Shown here piece after piece: positions 13,881-25,829 of a stretch of 64,000 nucleotides of DNA (position 1 is its first letter; every line of letters begins with the position of its first letter). This stretch comes from Phaseolus vulgaris (Eukaryota; Streptophyta; Magnoliopsida; Fabales; Fabaceae), in assembly GCF_000499845.2 (NCBI RefSeq), contig NC_023754.2, positions 20,586,111 through 20,650,110 on the forward strand, written 5' to 3'. The notes beneath the pieces are model-generated. The model worked only from the letters and a program-made list of their open reading frames with translations. It was not told the DNA's origin and searched no databases. The position numbers were made by a program, and so were the translations under genes.

Positions 13881-15560
13881 GGTAAACTTAAATGCAATCT
13901 AACATTTATAAAAACTAGGAATGCATAGGTGTTCTTGCGTTTGTATTCTTGCTAGTAATAATAATTAGGTTTAAGATGATCCATCAGTTCAAAGAAAATA
14001 ACATCATTTAGATAATAAATCTTAATAATATAACATATTAAAAGAAAGATCAAATTATTAAAAAATAAGTTTTAAAAGAACTGTACTATTATTCATATCA
14101 AAATCTTTGATCTTATCTTAATTAATGTTAACCATTACATTGATAAAAAAAATATGAATATATAACTAATAACTCTTTTAAAGTTTCTCTTGAAGTAACT
14201 TTATTTCTCTTCAATAAATAAATATATTGCATATAATACTTAATAAATAAGTCAAATATAACCGTTGAAGAATAAACGTTTTTTAATTAAAATATATGAA
14301 GTTCAGGAACTTGGTCGTTCAGACACACTAGACAACCTATTTACTTCAAGTTTTCTCAGATTTCTTTTACTCTTTCACAGAAAACACTTCATACAATCTG
14401 ATAGGATAACATCATACTTTTCAGTATTATTTTCATCTGGTGAAGGTATTTTTAGCCTTTTCATGATAAATATTATTGTTAGGTTCTCAAATTGTATTCA
14501 TTGCTAATTATGATTTCCTCATTTTTTTTCTCAGGTTTATTAGAAGGAAGACAAAGTTTTTTCCTATCTTACTAGCATTCTCTCATCAAAGGTTCAATTT
14601 TTTTTTCTCAATATATATTCAAGTTTTTTTCCTTATTTTGTATTCATTGTCCATGAATTTATACACTCTGGTTATTTCATTTTTGTAATGCATATGACAT
14701 GTTGGCAAGAAATGGAAGTGGTTTGATGTGAACAAAAAATGGAAATATTTATATTATAAAATAGCTAATAATTAAATATACATCTGTCAACGAAGAAACA
14801 ATTCTTTTTATGTATAAATAATAACAAATGAAATTTTTATCTTATGTATTTTATTGTTATTTATAGACTTATCTAACATTCATGTTTGAAAAATATAAAA
14901 AGATGAATTAGTTATTTTCATATTTCATATTATTTTCTATAACTATTTAATACAAAAATAATTATAGAGTTTAAAAATAACAGTTGGATTATTTTTTTTA
15001 TATAGTGGAAATATCATTATAATTGTAGATTATATGGATAACATTATTTGAACATGACTTTATTTATATTATTACAAGATGGTTGTGTATAACTTGATAA
15101 CTATCTACTAATTGATGATCATTTCATTATATATTTAAATAAGGTTATCAATATATCACTACTGTTAATAAAAATATAAAAAATATTGTTGTTTTCTTTA
15201 ATCTTTATTATAAGGCACTTTATAGAAGATGTTGATGGTCCATTTTCAAAGTACTTTTATATTTTTTTATAAAACATTAAATATATTTCACTTATTAAAA
15301 ACATTGAACATTTGTGTTTTGGATTGTTCTTTAACAAAGAGATGTAAAAATTTGTTTTTTTTTAAATCATTTATAGTATTCTGTGTGAAATTAATGTTCT
15401 TTCTCACATATTAAGTTTCTTATTTAATAATATCCAATTAAATACATTGGTTCGGTATGTTCCACTAACAAAATAGTTGTATGGCAAGGTAATGACAACA
15501 AATATACAAAAATATATATATATATTTAATATGTAAATATTTATTTTTTATGTTACACAG

Positions 15561-15635
15561 AGCATGGATCAACAATTTGGAAAAATAAATGATTTCACAG
15601 ATGCATATTTTGAAGGTATAATTCGTTCTTGTGAG
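15561..15635 (+). other. Exon-like island, unknown identity
   Basis: A 25-codon open stretch is preceded by TTACACAG and followed by GTAAAT, so it has the form of a phase-0 internal exon. It encodes SMDQQFGKINDF, then TDAYFEGIIRSCE. Composition is clearly less AT-biased than its surroundings. I do not recognise the protein and saw no partner exons nearby. It may be a relic of a captured or lost gene, or chance. Confidence 0.25.
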
Positions 15636-17298
15636 GTAAATATCACTACATGAAAAAATCTTATATAGTTAATTTTCACTCGTAATATCTAACATATTTA
15701 CTTTTGGAAAATAAAAATCAGACAAGAGTAAAAATCTCAAAGGGTTTCTATAGCACAAAGTTGTGTTCTCTAGTTAGTAATTCTAGTTATTATAAAGTTT
15801 TTTTTTATTGACAAAGCTTTATTATACTCTTCACTTTAAAACACTTTGTTTGATAATTATAGATTAGTTCTTAATAATATATCAAGAATGGATTTTAGTT
15901 AATTACTAATAATTATGGTGTTATAATTACATATAAGGATTTTTTCAATTAGTGTTTGAAAAATAAAGGTCATGATCTTGTATTTTTTTTTTCAACAAAG
16001 TTACATTTAAAACAAATATTTAATCTTTGCTAAAGATCTTCTTCATCTTCTAATCAATCAGTTATTGAAAAAACCTGAAGTACAATTAATACATCAGAAG
16101 TGTTCCTTATGATTAGAGTAAGAACCAATCAAATGGAAATTTTTCTTGGCCAAATAAAATCGAATAGAAAGTTAACATTAATTAAATTAATTAAGATGGC
16201 TAACACTTTGAATTGTGATCAGATAAATGTATTGAGTGCATCTTGTTGCCTAATTTATGTCTTTTTTTTTCATTTACAATAATAAAATAAAAAAAGTTTT
16301 ATTGAAAAGGAAATTAACATAAACAAAGATAAAAATAGATCGTAAATTTTCTATCTAAAATTTTGCCATATGTCAAGCAACCCACTTCAAAATCATTTGG
16401 TAATTTAATTAGTTAATAATTGAAACTCTTATAATTAAGTTGCACTCACCTTTTAGTTTTAACTAAAAGTATATCACTGCTAAAAAAATTGTAATAAAGT
16501 TTTATGCCAAAAAAATGTTGTCGTCATTCTGATAGATTTATATTCAATAAAGCTTTTTTTAGCTAACTTTATTACATATATAATTTAAGTTTCATAAAAC
16601 ATAAATTATATATAATTTTTCTAATATATATATCACTACGTGTCTTTCTAATTATATATAATATTATGAAATATTTAGCAAAGTTGTAGATTTTAATATT
16701 CATAGATTATTTTTAATAACTATTTTTTTAAATTATTATATATTTATTTATAATATTAGTAAATGTATATAAATATAATTACTATTGCTTTTACACATAC
16801 CTTACTAAACCCACATTCTACCATCAAGTATCTCAATACTAATTTTATTCACTTACCCCAACCCAAATTACATTATTATAAAAAAAAATCAGCACTACCT
16901 ATAGATAAATTGGTGTAAAAATTAGTTACCTACAAAAACAAATATGTGGATAAAAGTCTCTTAAATAATAATTACCTATCACTTTCACTTTAAAATTTTT
17001 TAAAATAAAAATTAATTTTAAAATAAAAAAAATAATTAATTATTTATATTAACTAAATTACAAAAAAATTATTGATATCTAATTTAATAATAAAAATTAT
17101 AAATTAGTTTTTAAATTAATATATAAATAATTATTATGTATATTGATTAAATTTCAATTATTTTGAATAGAAAAATCCTCATCTATTAATTTTTAGATAT
17201 TATCTCCATCATTTATTTTAAGTTTTAATTTTATTTCCAAAAGTGAAACTCTCGATAAAGAAGTAAAACTTTATTTATATGATATATATTCAAACATC

Positions 17299-17380
17299 GT
17301 CGATATGTCCGAGTGGTTAAGGAGACAGACTTGAAATCTGTTGGGCTACGCCCGCGCAGGTTCGAACCCTGCTGTCGACG
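17299..17380 (+). tRNA. tRNA-Ser(UGA): tRNA-Ser (anticodon UGA)
   Basis: An 82-nt class II tRNA. The acceptor stem GTCGATA pairs with TGTCGAC (one G-U), with discriminator G. The anticodon stem ACAGA/TCTGT encloses the loop CTTGAAA, giving anticodon TGA, which reads UCA (and UCG by wobble) serine codons. The long variable arm GGGC-TACG-GCCC and the T arm GCAGG-TTCGAAC-CCTGC are intact. D-loop G18G19 is present. The plant-type CAA motif lies just upstream (TTCAAACATC) and a TTTT Pol III terminator follows immediately. No intron. Probably functional. Confidence 0.97.
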
Positions 17381-17539
17381 TTTTAAATAATTTTAATAAC
17401 TATGTTTTTCGTTTTTAACACTATTTGACTTATAATTTTTATACTTACGATCTTTAGTTTCTCTGTAAAAAATCATAAAATAAAAAAAATAGTTATAAAG
17501 ATGCTGAAATTTATTATTTGATATGTCGATATCAAACAT

Positions 17540-17621
17540 GTCGATATGTCCGAGTAGTTAAGGAGACAGACTTGAAATCTGTTGGGCTTCGCCCGCGCAG
17601 GTTCGAACCCTGCTGTCGACG
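17540..17621 (+). tRNA. tRNA-Ser(UGA): tRNA-Ser (anticodon UGA), second tandem copy with D-loop change
   Basis: The copy lies 241 bp downstream of the first and differs at two positions. G18 of the D-loop is A (at 17,556), and the variable-arm loop reads TTCG instead of TACG. Acceptor, anticodon and T stems are unchanged, CAAACAT lies upstream and TTATTTTT follows. G18 normally pairs with pseudouridine 55 and also lies in the internal Pol III A box, so folding or transcription could be reduced. It is otherwise intact. Confidence 0.9.
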
Positions 17622-18930
17622 TTATTTTTGCTTTTTTCACCTCCTTTTTCTTTTTTGTTAGAAGAAAGATGAGAGGAGTTCACACATTATGTACAATAAT
17701 CCATTATCTATTGCACTGTAAAAATAAATTTTTTTCTAGAAATCTTTAAAAACTATTGCACTCCTTTTTTTTTTCTTAACTTTATAATATACTTTTAAAG
17801 CAATTATTACTTACAAACATATCTATAATACCTCATATTTACCCACTCACTAAAACATATCTCATTACTCACTTTTGTGGTTCATTTTTATTGGTAATGA
17901 GTGTGTGCAAATATGAAGTCTTAGGTTTGTGTGTATACTAGAAAATTTCCTACTTTCAAATGAGGTAATGATGCGAAATGATATTGAGATAATAACTTGT
18001 ACACTACAAAGTCTTATTTGCTACCTTGCATTTTTAGCCAATAATTTCCGTGGGTAAATATAACTATGAATAAAAAAAATTCTTTCGTAAAAAATTGTCT
18101 GTATATTTTCCTAATCCTGAATTATTTCTTCATAATTAACACGCATCAAATATTGGACTTTAAAACAGATTATTTACCAAAAAATATTCAATATAGTTTT
18201 TCTTTTCTTTTCACTGTGAATCTAAATTTGTTCCAAAAGGTCATGTGATCCTCAAAGAATTATTGTTTTTTTAGTATTTATGAGGAGAAGAATTCGATTT
18301 TTCAAATTTATGTAAGGTGAGTAAAAATTTATAAGGATGTTAGAGGAAGTAAAACATGCCTTAAGTTTTGGATAACCCCATTACCAGATTGACATGATGG
18401 AGAGATGAAATAGATAATGTCCTAGGGTCACATGAATCAATGAAGTAATAAACTTTTTCTGTGTCATTCACGTGAAAAGAAAAGTAAGGGATCACCACTC
18501 TAACAAGTGGATGTAGATAATATTGAATTGTGTCAAATTTAAATTTCACCATTGTTTTCTATTCTTTGACCTTAGTGAGGATGTGGCTTAAGTTCTATGC
18601 AAGTGTTTATATCTTGCACTCTTCATCGTTATCCATATTAAATGGAATTACTTTGTTGTAAAAAAAATATAATGTCTTGAAATAGAAAATTTCACTAAAA
18701 TGGTGCAGTTTTTTTTCATATTTACGTAAATGGACAAATATATATAAAATTATAGGAATAAACATTTATTGATTAAAATTGTTAATGGTGTAGGTTTAAA
18801 TTCGCCCTACCAATCAATATAAGTTTGAATTCAAACTTCATTGTCAAAAGGAATCTCTGTGACATTGTGATTATTTTACCAAAAATGAAAATTGTAGTCA
18901 TGTGAACATAAAGTTCTGAGCAAAGTGTAC
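17622..18930. other. AT-rich spacer
   Basis: No open frame with protein-like composition, no RNA gene and no clear repeat was recognised between the second tRNA and the MULE remnant. Confidence 0.5.
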
Positions 18931-18932
18931 GC

Positions 18933-19449
18933 TTGACATGTGTTTTGAGAAAGAAAACATTGTTTGTGAGAAAATCAAGTTGTTGTTGCACGGCCTTGCA
19001 ATTGAAGTTGCCAATTGAAGTTGTCCTGCACACATCCCCCCCACCCCCCCCCCCCCCTCAACATGATCGACGACCTCAATCATATACAGTTAGATTAAAT
19101 TATTGGTGGTGTGATTGTGGCCACTTCCAAGCTCTTCGACTTCCATGTCGTCACGTTATTGTCGTTTGTTCCCGACATTCATTGATCTGGTTTACAACCT
19201 CCACATGATTAAAAAGGCATATCAAGTTGAATTTTATCTTGTTCGAAACGAGGATTATTGGTTTACTTATACCGGACCAAATTTCATACCTAACCTCCAC
19301 CTGTGACGTAAAAACTCGGGACAACCAATTACAACTTGTTTGCATAATGAAATGGATCAACCAATTCAAAACAAGCCAAAAAAATGTTCTTACTGTCGCA
19401 ATGAAGGTCAAGGTCATATAAGAGAAAATTGTCCATTTAGACAGTAGAA
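18933..19449 (+). pseudogene. MULE (Mutator-like) transposase C-terminal remnant
   Basis: It encodes the C-terminal end of a MuDR-type transposase. The SWIM zinc finger reads WWCDCGHFQALRLPCRHVI (C-X-C...C-X-H). After a frame change comes the usual tail with VRNEDYW and YTGPNFIP, then an in-frame TGA (about 19,303), then NEMDQPIQNKPKKCSYC and a CCHC-type zinc knuckle ending at a stop. A short duplication (GGTCAAGGTCA) lengthens the knuckle to C-X2-C-X6-H-X4-C instead of X4. The DDE catalytic core is absent and a run of C7-A-C14 lies just upstream (19,036-19,057). Clearly non-functional; no terminal inverted repeats found. Confidence 0.85.
19036..19057. repeat. Poly-C tract (C7 A C14)
   Basis: A 22-bp cytosine run broken by a single A, unusual in this AT-rich setting. 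The complementary G-run could form a G-quadruplex. It sits inside the MULE remnant. Confidence 0.9.
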
Positions 19450-20173
19450 TCATCATTTGTAATCTTGTTTTCATCAAATATTTTAATATCATCTTCTTTG
19501 AATGACTTCTATTCAATATTTTCATTTATTTTTTAATACATTTCTTTTACATAAATACATGTATATTATTATTTTTACATACTATATAATTTATACTTTA
19601 ATATATTATATAATCTAAAAATTTATGCATAAATCATATGACATTTTTATAAGTGTATTTTTAACTTTAAAAATATTTAAAAATAGAAAATATTTTTAAT
19701 TTATCACACAACTATTTTTAATCCAATTTATTTAAAATTATTGTAAAAAAATAATTTTAATTATTCAACTTTATATACCATTTTCTTAAATAAAACAAAA
19801 TTAAATTTTGATATTATAATTAAAATAAAAAAATTAACTATATATTTTTATTTTCAAAAATATTAATCGTTATTTCTTTTGAAAAAAAAAACAAATGAAC
19901 TTGTCAACCATGAAAACTTTAATTGAGAGAGAAATTATGAATCACATGTCCAAATTTATTTAAACTAAAATTCTCAATCCAATTAAAAACTTTAATTAAA
20001 AAATAAAAAATGTGCAAATTAATAAATTTAATTACATATGTAATTTTTTTATGCATTTCCCCATTTAGCTAAATGTGAACAAAAAGTGCACCATATTTGT
20101 AAAAATTCCCTTGAAATGTTTCACACTCAAGTTCTGATGGTAGAGTGAGGGCCCAACTTTTTCTTGAAAAGAT

Positions 20174-20484
20174 TTACTGTTGTAGGATCCCAATCTCTTG
20201 AATAATGCTACAATCCTTCATACCCATTTGAACATCTTCAAGAACAAGCCAACAAGCTCCAACACCTGTGATTTTCCTGCCAAATGATGATTTAAATGAG
20301 AAGCCCCTCATGCATGAACACCCTTTCATAATATTTACACCTGACTTTGATCAGTTCTAGTCGAACAAATTTTAGGTGAAGAGAGTCACTTGCTCCACTT
20401 TCTTCAAATTGACTGAATCCATTTTTCATTTCTTTAACTCCCTGAACACACCATGGGTGAACTTGTATAGAACAATCCAATTGC
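20174..20484 (-). pseudogene. Two exon-like segments, unknown protein
   Basis: On the minus strand, a segment (20,484-20,341) preceded by TTTTAG encodes protein-like sequence including VHPWCVQGVKEMKNGF and DSLHLKFVRLELIKV. It ends AG|GTGTAA. A 64-bp gap ends GGCAG and the frame resumes in phase as KITGVGACWLVLEDVQMG, reaching TAA at 20,174. Splice sites and phase agree, suggesting two terminal exons of a gene, but no upstream exons or start were found and I do not recognise the family. It may be a gene remnant, or the end of a small gene whose start I missed. Confidence 0.35.
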
Positions 20485-20958
20485 CTAAAACCAGAGACGA
20501 GAAAACAGATAACCACTTCAAATTTGAAGAGAGTGAGAAGAAGAGTTCAATTTAACTCATGATTCCACACAGTAATTAATGAAAAAAAAAAATCGATAAC
20601 TTTTTAAACTGGTTTAAACAATCATAAAAAGTGAATAAAATATGTTCAGGAATTGTTTTGGCATCTAACATAAATCTTCAAAATTTGGTAAATACAGTAC
20701 GATCGCTCAGTGTGTGGAACATTCTCTCTCTCTCTGTTTCTCTGCCTAAGAATACAAAACGCAGTTCAAGTAATTACACTGTGTTGTGGACCTCTGGCCA
20801 CTGTCGTTTTCCCGCAACCAAACACCACCGCATGCATGCATGTTGTTCTTTATACACATTACACATCCAACCTTTCTTTTGCCAATTTTCGCAGTGCAAA
20901 TTCCAACGTTCAAATCATTCATCCATGGCATGTTGCATGCCACGCGTCCTTCCAACCC

Positions 20959-21750
20959 TCACACAATGCTGATTCCACACATTCTCATGTTGCCATGAAC
21001 ATGGTGATGGTGATGGTTCACCATTTCGTGACACCTCCTTAACCCTTCACTCCCTCCCACACCACGGAGCCTCCACTCCCCAACATTCTCTTCCTCTCTT
21101 TCTATCTCTTCTTCTTCCTCCTCCTCTTCTTCTTCCTCTTCCTCCTCTTCAAGATCTGACACCAGACGCAACGTCAAACGTCCGTTCTCTCGCGACGCAT
21201 GCAGAATCTCCGGCCGCTCTATTCTCACTTCCATCAACTCCAACCTCCCGTCTTTCCTCACCGGCCGGAGATAAAAACTCGGTTTACCGTTCCGGTTCAG
21301 CGACGACAGCGGCGGGGGAAATGTCCGCGCCTTCGCTCTCCCCTCCGCCTTCGGCGTCCTCCTCCGCGAAACCTCCTCGCCATCAACGACTTGCTCTCCG
21401 TCGCAATTACCGTTGCTGTGGATTTGGTCGGAGCTTTCGAAACCTAGGTTCTCGGTGCAGGACGCGAAGCCGGGAACAACACAAACGACGTCGTCGAGGG
21501 ATCCAATCCGTCTGTTCTTGAGCGGAGGAGGCGCGTTGTTGTTGGGCCTGAGCATGGCGGACTCCAGAACGTTGGGAGGCCTGTGGACGTCTCTGGTGGC
21601 GAGACCAAGGCCCAAAACCTGGTGGTGATAGTGGTGGTGATGGTGACACGTGTCAGTGGAGGTGCTCCTCTTGAACAATTTGATCATGGCAGGGAAGAAG
21701 GGGGAGAAAAGAAAAGGAGGATTGAAGGAGAAAAGGATTGTGTTTGTCAT
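20959..21750 (-). CDS. FANTASTIC FOUR-like protein (FAF domain, DUF3049)
   Basis: A single-exon frame of 263 codons. The FAF domain occupies residues ~143-197: FPPPLSSLNRNGKPSFYLRP, then a GRLELMEVRIERPEILHASR segment and GRLTLRLV. An almost pure glutamate run follows (~200-222), a feature many FAF proteins share. Histidine runs occur near residues 36-43 and near the C-terminus. FAF proteins are plant-specific regulators linked to shoot-meristem size through WUSCHEL/CLAVATA; FAF-like members are less well studied. Length fits the family. The start at 21,750 gives the longest frame; an internal ATG at MIKLFKRS (residue 22) is an alternative. It is the most GC-rich gene in the window. Domain call firm, biological role inferred. 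Confidence 0.9.
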   Translation of the reverse strand: MTNTILFSFNPPFLFSPFFPAMIKLFKRSTSTDTCHHHHHYHHQVLGLGLATRDVHRPPNVLESAMLRPNNNAPPPLKNRRIGSLDDVVCVVPGFASCTENLGFESSDQIHSNGNCDGEQVVDGEEVSRRRTPKAEGRAKARTFPPPLSSLNRNGKPSFYLRPVRKDGRLELMEVRIERPEILHASRENGRLTLRLVSDLEEEEEEEEEEEEEEEIEREEENVGEWRLRGVGGSEGLRRCHEMVNHHHHHVHGNMRMCGISIV

Positions 21751-22438
21751 GGCATAGTAATCACAATAATCATAACCATAATCAAATCATAAAAGCAGTT
21801 ACAAGAATCAAGAATTTGTTGAAAGGAAATTGAAAAAGAGAAGAAGAGAAAGAGGGTATTAATAAAATAAAAGGGAAGCATAGCATGGGCATGGGGTGGC
21901 AGAGTGAGAGTGCCAACCAAACAGAACGCAAGAAAAGGAAGGGCGTGTTTGTTTCAGAGTATGAGCTGGAATCCCTCATGGAGCAAACGGTGCCGGGTCC
22001 CACGTTGGACTCCGCGCAAATAGCTTTTTATCTCTTTCTTACTTCTGTGGGTTAAATTTTAACCAAACGCTAACCTCTTATCTCCCAATCCTACCATGCC
22101 ACCGTATGAATTATGCGTTGACCTCTTTTTTCAATTCTTTTTTTCTTTTTCATTTCTTTTCCTCTGCACTACCACTTCTATTTTTATGCTCATTAACGTT
22201 TCAGTCAAACATGCAAATGCTGTCATAATTAGAAACCCATTTCACCCTCCCTAACAAAATTAGGGAAAACGCGCTTCTTAGAAATGGTGGTTGACTTCAG
22301 CTGCACTTAGACCCAGCCAATCATCATTTATATGTTTTTGAAAAATTAAGTTTTGTATTAATTCTCAGTTTTCAATTCAACCTTTTAAAGTTGTTCAGAA
22401 ATCACAAGTTGTTCTTAAATGTGATGGTGATGCCAAAT
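21751..22438. other. Spacer: FAF-like upstream region and transporter A 3' flank
   Basis: This region contains the putative promoter and 5' UTR of the FAF-like gene (purine-rich on the + strand near 21,820-21,870) and the 3' flank of transporter A. No further gene or clear regulatory motif was recognised. Confidence 0.5.
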
Positions 22439-25400
22439 TCATCTCTTGAGGGATGCTTGAATTTCTTCCAGTGCACGCCCCTTCGTCTCTGGCACTAGTT
22501 TTGCCACGAACAGGACCGTGAAGCCACATATGGTAGAGAAGATGAAGAAAGTTCCTGGCCAAACATAACATCAAAATGTGAATTTTTGTTTTCTTGGTGT
22601 CATTTCTTTTTGTGGGCCTTTTTGGTAAGGAGAGTAAGTGTTTTCACATGGAATTAAGAGTAAATGTGAACCTACCTGCCGAACTCCAACTCATGAGGAA
22701 GTTAAAAGCATATGATACAATCCAAGAACACAACCAGCTAACCAAAGTCACAAGACTTCCTGCAGAACCCTTCACGTTGATGGGGAATATCTGGGGGCCA
22801 AAAAAAAATTGTTCAGTAAACTTAAGGACTTCTTATGATCCATTTTTCTATTTCATATATATGTTCAGAAACTACCTCGGACATTATAACCCAGGGGATT
22901 CCCCCCATGCCAAGAGAGAACGATCCTGTGTATACCTGATCATTACAAAAACTAACTGCTCAAATTGGTTTTCAAAAGTGTTCTGACATGAATTTAAGAA
23001 CTTCATTACATTATCCACTCAAGAAGTACTTGATCTTCAGTGATCTTGGGAAAAAGGAAAACATAGGTAATATCTTGTCATCTCATATTTCAAAGCCATG
23101 AAACAAAGTTTTTGTTTTATTATTATTGTTCAATTAAATGCACAAGATTGCACACTGCAGTCAAAGATTCAAATAATGGTGCATTATTGCTTAAACATTG
23201 TTCATGAAAAATCATCACCAGCACACCAGCAAGTGCCATAATGGGACTGACTTCCTTCCATTTATGTAGGTCCTGCATACGCAAGCTCAATTAATTGATT
23301 ATTTTGAAATAACTAAACATGGTAGAGCAGGTTTTGTATTCAAAGAACCTGTAAGAAGAATGACAGGGCTGCAAGAAAGCATCCTAAGCATGTTCCCGAT
23401 GCAGAGATCTGCATAAAAGTAAACATTCTGAATTCAGATCTTACATATCAGCACAAAACAGAAGAAATGAACCATTATCTTTTCTACCAGCAGAAGTGGC
23501 CGTCTCCCAGATTTATCCATCAAAAGCACTCCCAAAGCTGTCATTGGGATCTATGAAGACAGAAATGACTGAAGAGAAGTGAAGAGAAGACTCGCCAAAA
23601 GGGTGGTATCTATCTCATTTTATACAACATTAACAAGGAGCAAATCAATTGTATGAAGAGAATGAAGAACCTGAACAGCAACCATTGCTATCATTCCAAT
23701 ACTTCCCGAAAATCCTGAGATGGACAACAATTTTTGCCTCTATGAAAATTGTGTTATAAGTTTAATATTCATATGATCATCCTCCTTATCTGTCATATGT
23801 AAGAAACTTTAAAAAAATATGCAAGTACCAGCAGAGATGAATATAGAACTTGCATAAAAAGCAATGCCGTTAACCCCTCCAAACTGTTGCAGTATCATCA
23901 GACCCACTCCTACCTAACAAAGTAATTAAAATATCATAAGAATCTACAAAAGGATAAGGAGGCTGCATGAACGGGGATATATATCATAGAAAGCTCACAG
24001 TAAGTGACTTCAGATACTGCAATTGAAATAAGCCAAAAATGGTTGCTTCTGTTTCTCTCTCAAGGGCTTTGGTAAAATCCTACAAAAAAAAAGAACATAA
24101 AATAATGTATTAGACTCTTTGGCTTCTTCTCCCGCCCCCAACACTCTAATGAACAAACACTTTGTATACTCTAATTTCAGTGGCCTCTTGAGAAACATCA
24201 GCATTCTTTCCTCTAAGACGCTGTAGAACAGATTCACTCCTTTCCCAGTGACCAAATTTTGCCTACACAAGATTTCAACTATCACAAAACTTGCTATGTG
24301 TTTGTCTAACATGTCGTGATTCCAATTATTTGACACAAGTACTGAAAATCCCAGTTGCTTGTGGGAATCCTGTCATGTCCAACAGATCAATAAAAATATT
24401 TTAAACAATAAACCTACAGCAGCCGTGGACAACTCACCAGCCACCTAGGAGATTCGGGAATGAAAAATAGACCCAAAAGTTGTACGAGACAAGGAATAGT
24501 TCCTGATATAAAGAACAAAAAATGTCACTTACATCCAACCTTTCTTAATTTCACTTTGTTAGATGAAAATCATGCACATGAACATTACCTATTAGAGCCA
24601 AAATCCGCCAATTCAAGAAAGCTCCAATAAGATAAGTTAATGATACTCCACAACAAATCATTAACTGTCAAAATAAACTCCAAATAGGGATTTAAAATAG
24701 GCCTATTTAACAAAGGTTGTATTTGCAACAATGGGAGTAAAGTGAAGTGATGCTCAGAAAAAATCATCATTGCATTACCTGATGAACTGTGGTGAATCCC
24801 CCTCGGAGATTCTTGGGTGTTATTTCAGCTAGATAAACCGGTACCTGCCATGGAAACAGAAGAGAACAAACCCACAAGTATTTCTTTTGAGTGATTGAAT
24901 TCCTTTGGAACTGCATTTGTGAAAAACAAAGATTCACAACAATTACCACATAAGATAGAAGGCCCATTCCACATCCTACCAAAAATCTTCCAACATAAAG
25001 CCACCAACCAACCTTCAAACAAGCATCAAGTGTCAAATAACAACGACTTAACTTGTGCAATTCTCAAGCTTTACTTTATCAATCAAGTTAACTGCTCAAA
25101 AAGAAATTTGCTTGTAGTTTAATAGTATAGTCAACAGGATTATACGGTTAACCTTTGAGAATGCTATGGCAAGCCATCCCAAGATGCAGAATACTTCGGA
25201 GAAGCCCATAGCCTGTTTTTCAAAAGGGAACAAAACCATTGAAATAAAACATGAAACTTTCATTTCAAAGCACAAAAATTGAATAAACCTACAGCTCTTC
25301 GGCCTGCGTAGTCTGCTATTCTACCACTTATTATGGCCCCAATCATTGCTCCAATAGTCAGTATTGATCCAAAAATTGAATACTGCATAAAACGAGGTCA

Positions 25401-25829
25401 ATAAAAAGGCATTAAACAATGTTCCTTCCTCTCTTACTTCAATGTTGAATACATGACAAACTAAAACAAAGTTTGTGATTCAAAGTTCAAACCTCAGCCA
25501 CGCCGAGATTGAGATCATCCATGATTCCCTTTTGAGCAGGAGACGAATATCCCACCTGCAAAATTCATACTGTGACAATGGTACCTCCAAATTCTTACAA
25601 AATTGCCAAAGCAAAAAAAGTGTGAATGGGAACTCACAGCAGACCCAAAAACGTAAGAACCAGAGACAGCAACAAGGGTGGTAAGTATAAGAATAGCTGG
25701 TACTGACCAGGTTTCTTTCTGCCTCTTATCCTCACACTCAACCCCATGGTTACCATGATAAGCTTGTAATTCTGTGGAAAGCAAAGGACTTGAAAACTCT
25801 CTGGGTTCTGCTCTACTAGTATCGTCCAT
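22439..25829 (-). CDS. ERD6-like sugar transporter, copy A
   Basis: A major-facilitator monosaccharide transporter of the plant ERD6-like clade. Characterised members export glucose or other hexoses across the vacuolar membrane, probably with protons; the substrate here is unknown. Eighteen coding exons: 25638-25829, 25493-25555, 25293-25382, 25153-25212, 24947-25012, 24779-24844, 24589-24664, 24438-24502, 24170-24262, 23999-24079, 23829-23913, 23671-23714, 23488-23550, 23349-23408, 23219-23272, 22876-22935, 22676-22790, 22439-22554. Together they encode 482 aa without a break, the usual length. Motifs: [10 protein letters not shown] (~105-114), [15 protein letters not shown] (exon 6), PESPRWL (~220-226), QQFGGVNG (~293-300), DKSGRRP (~339-345), PETKGR (~466-471). 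The N-terminus carries SSPLLSTE, resembling dileucine-type vacuolar sorting signals of this clade. Copy C is its closest relative in the window. Confidence 0.95.

Larger units (their letters stand above)
12284..17298. other. 3' region of PIEZO and AT-rich spacer
   Basis: The first ~250 bp are probably PIEZO 3' UTR. From about 12,600 the sequence is very AT-rich, with long homopolymer runs and no coding potential apart from an exon-like island at 15,561-15,635. A 91-bp tandem duplication lies at 13,702-13,880. No other structure was recognised. Confidence 0.6.

Noticed and set aside
21199..21649. Arg- and Pro-rich overlapping frames in the FAF-like gene
   Set aside because: They are alternative-frame products of a GC-rich coding exon; the FAF domain fixes the correct frame.
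22594..22986. 130-codon plus-strand frame over transporter A
   Set aside because: It is the antisense of conserved exons 16-17 plus introns of copy A.
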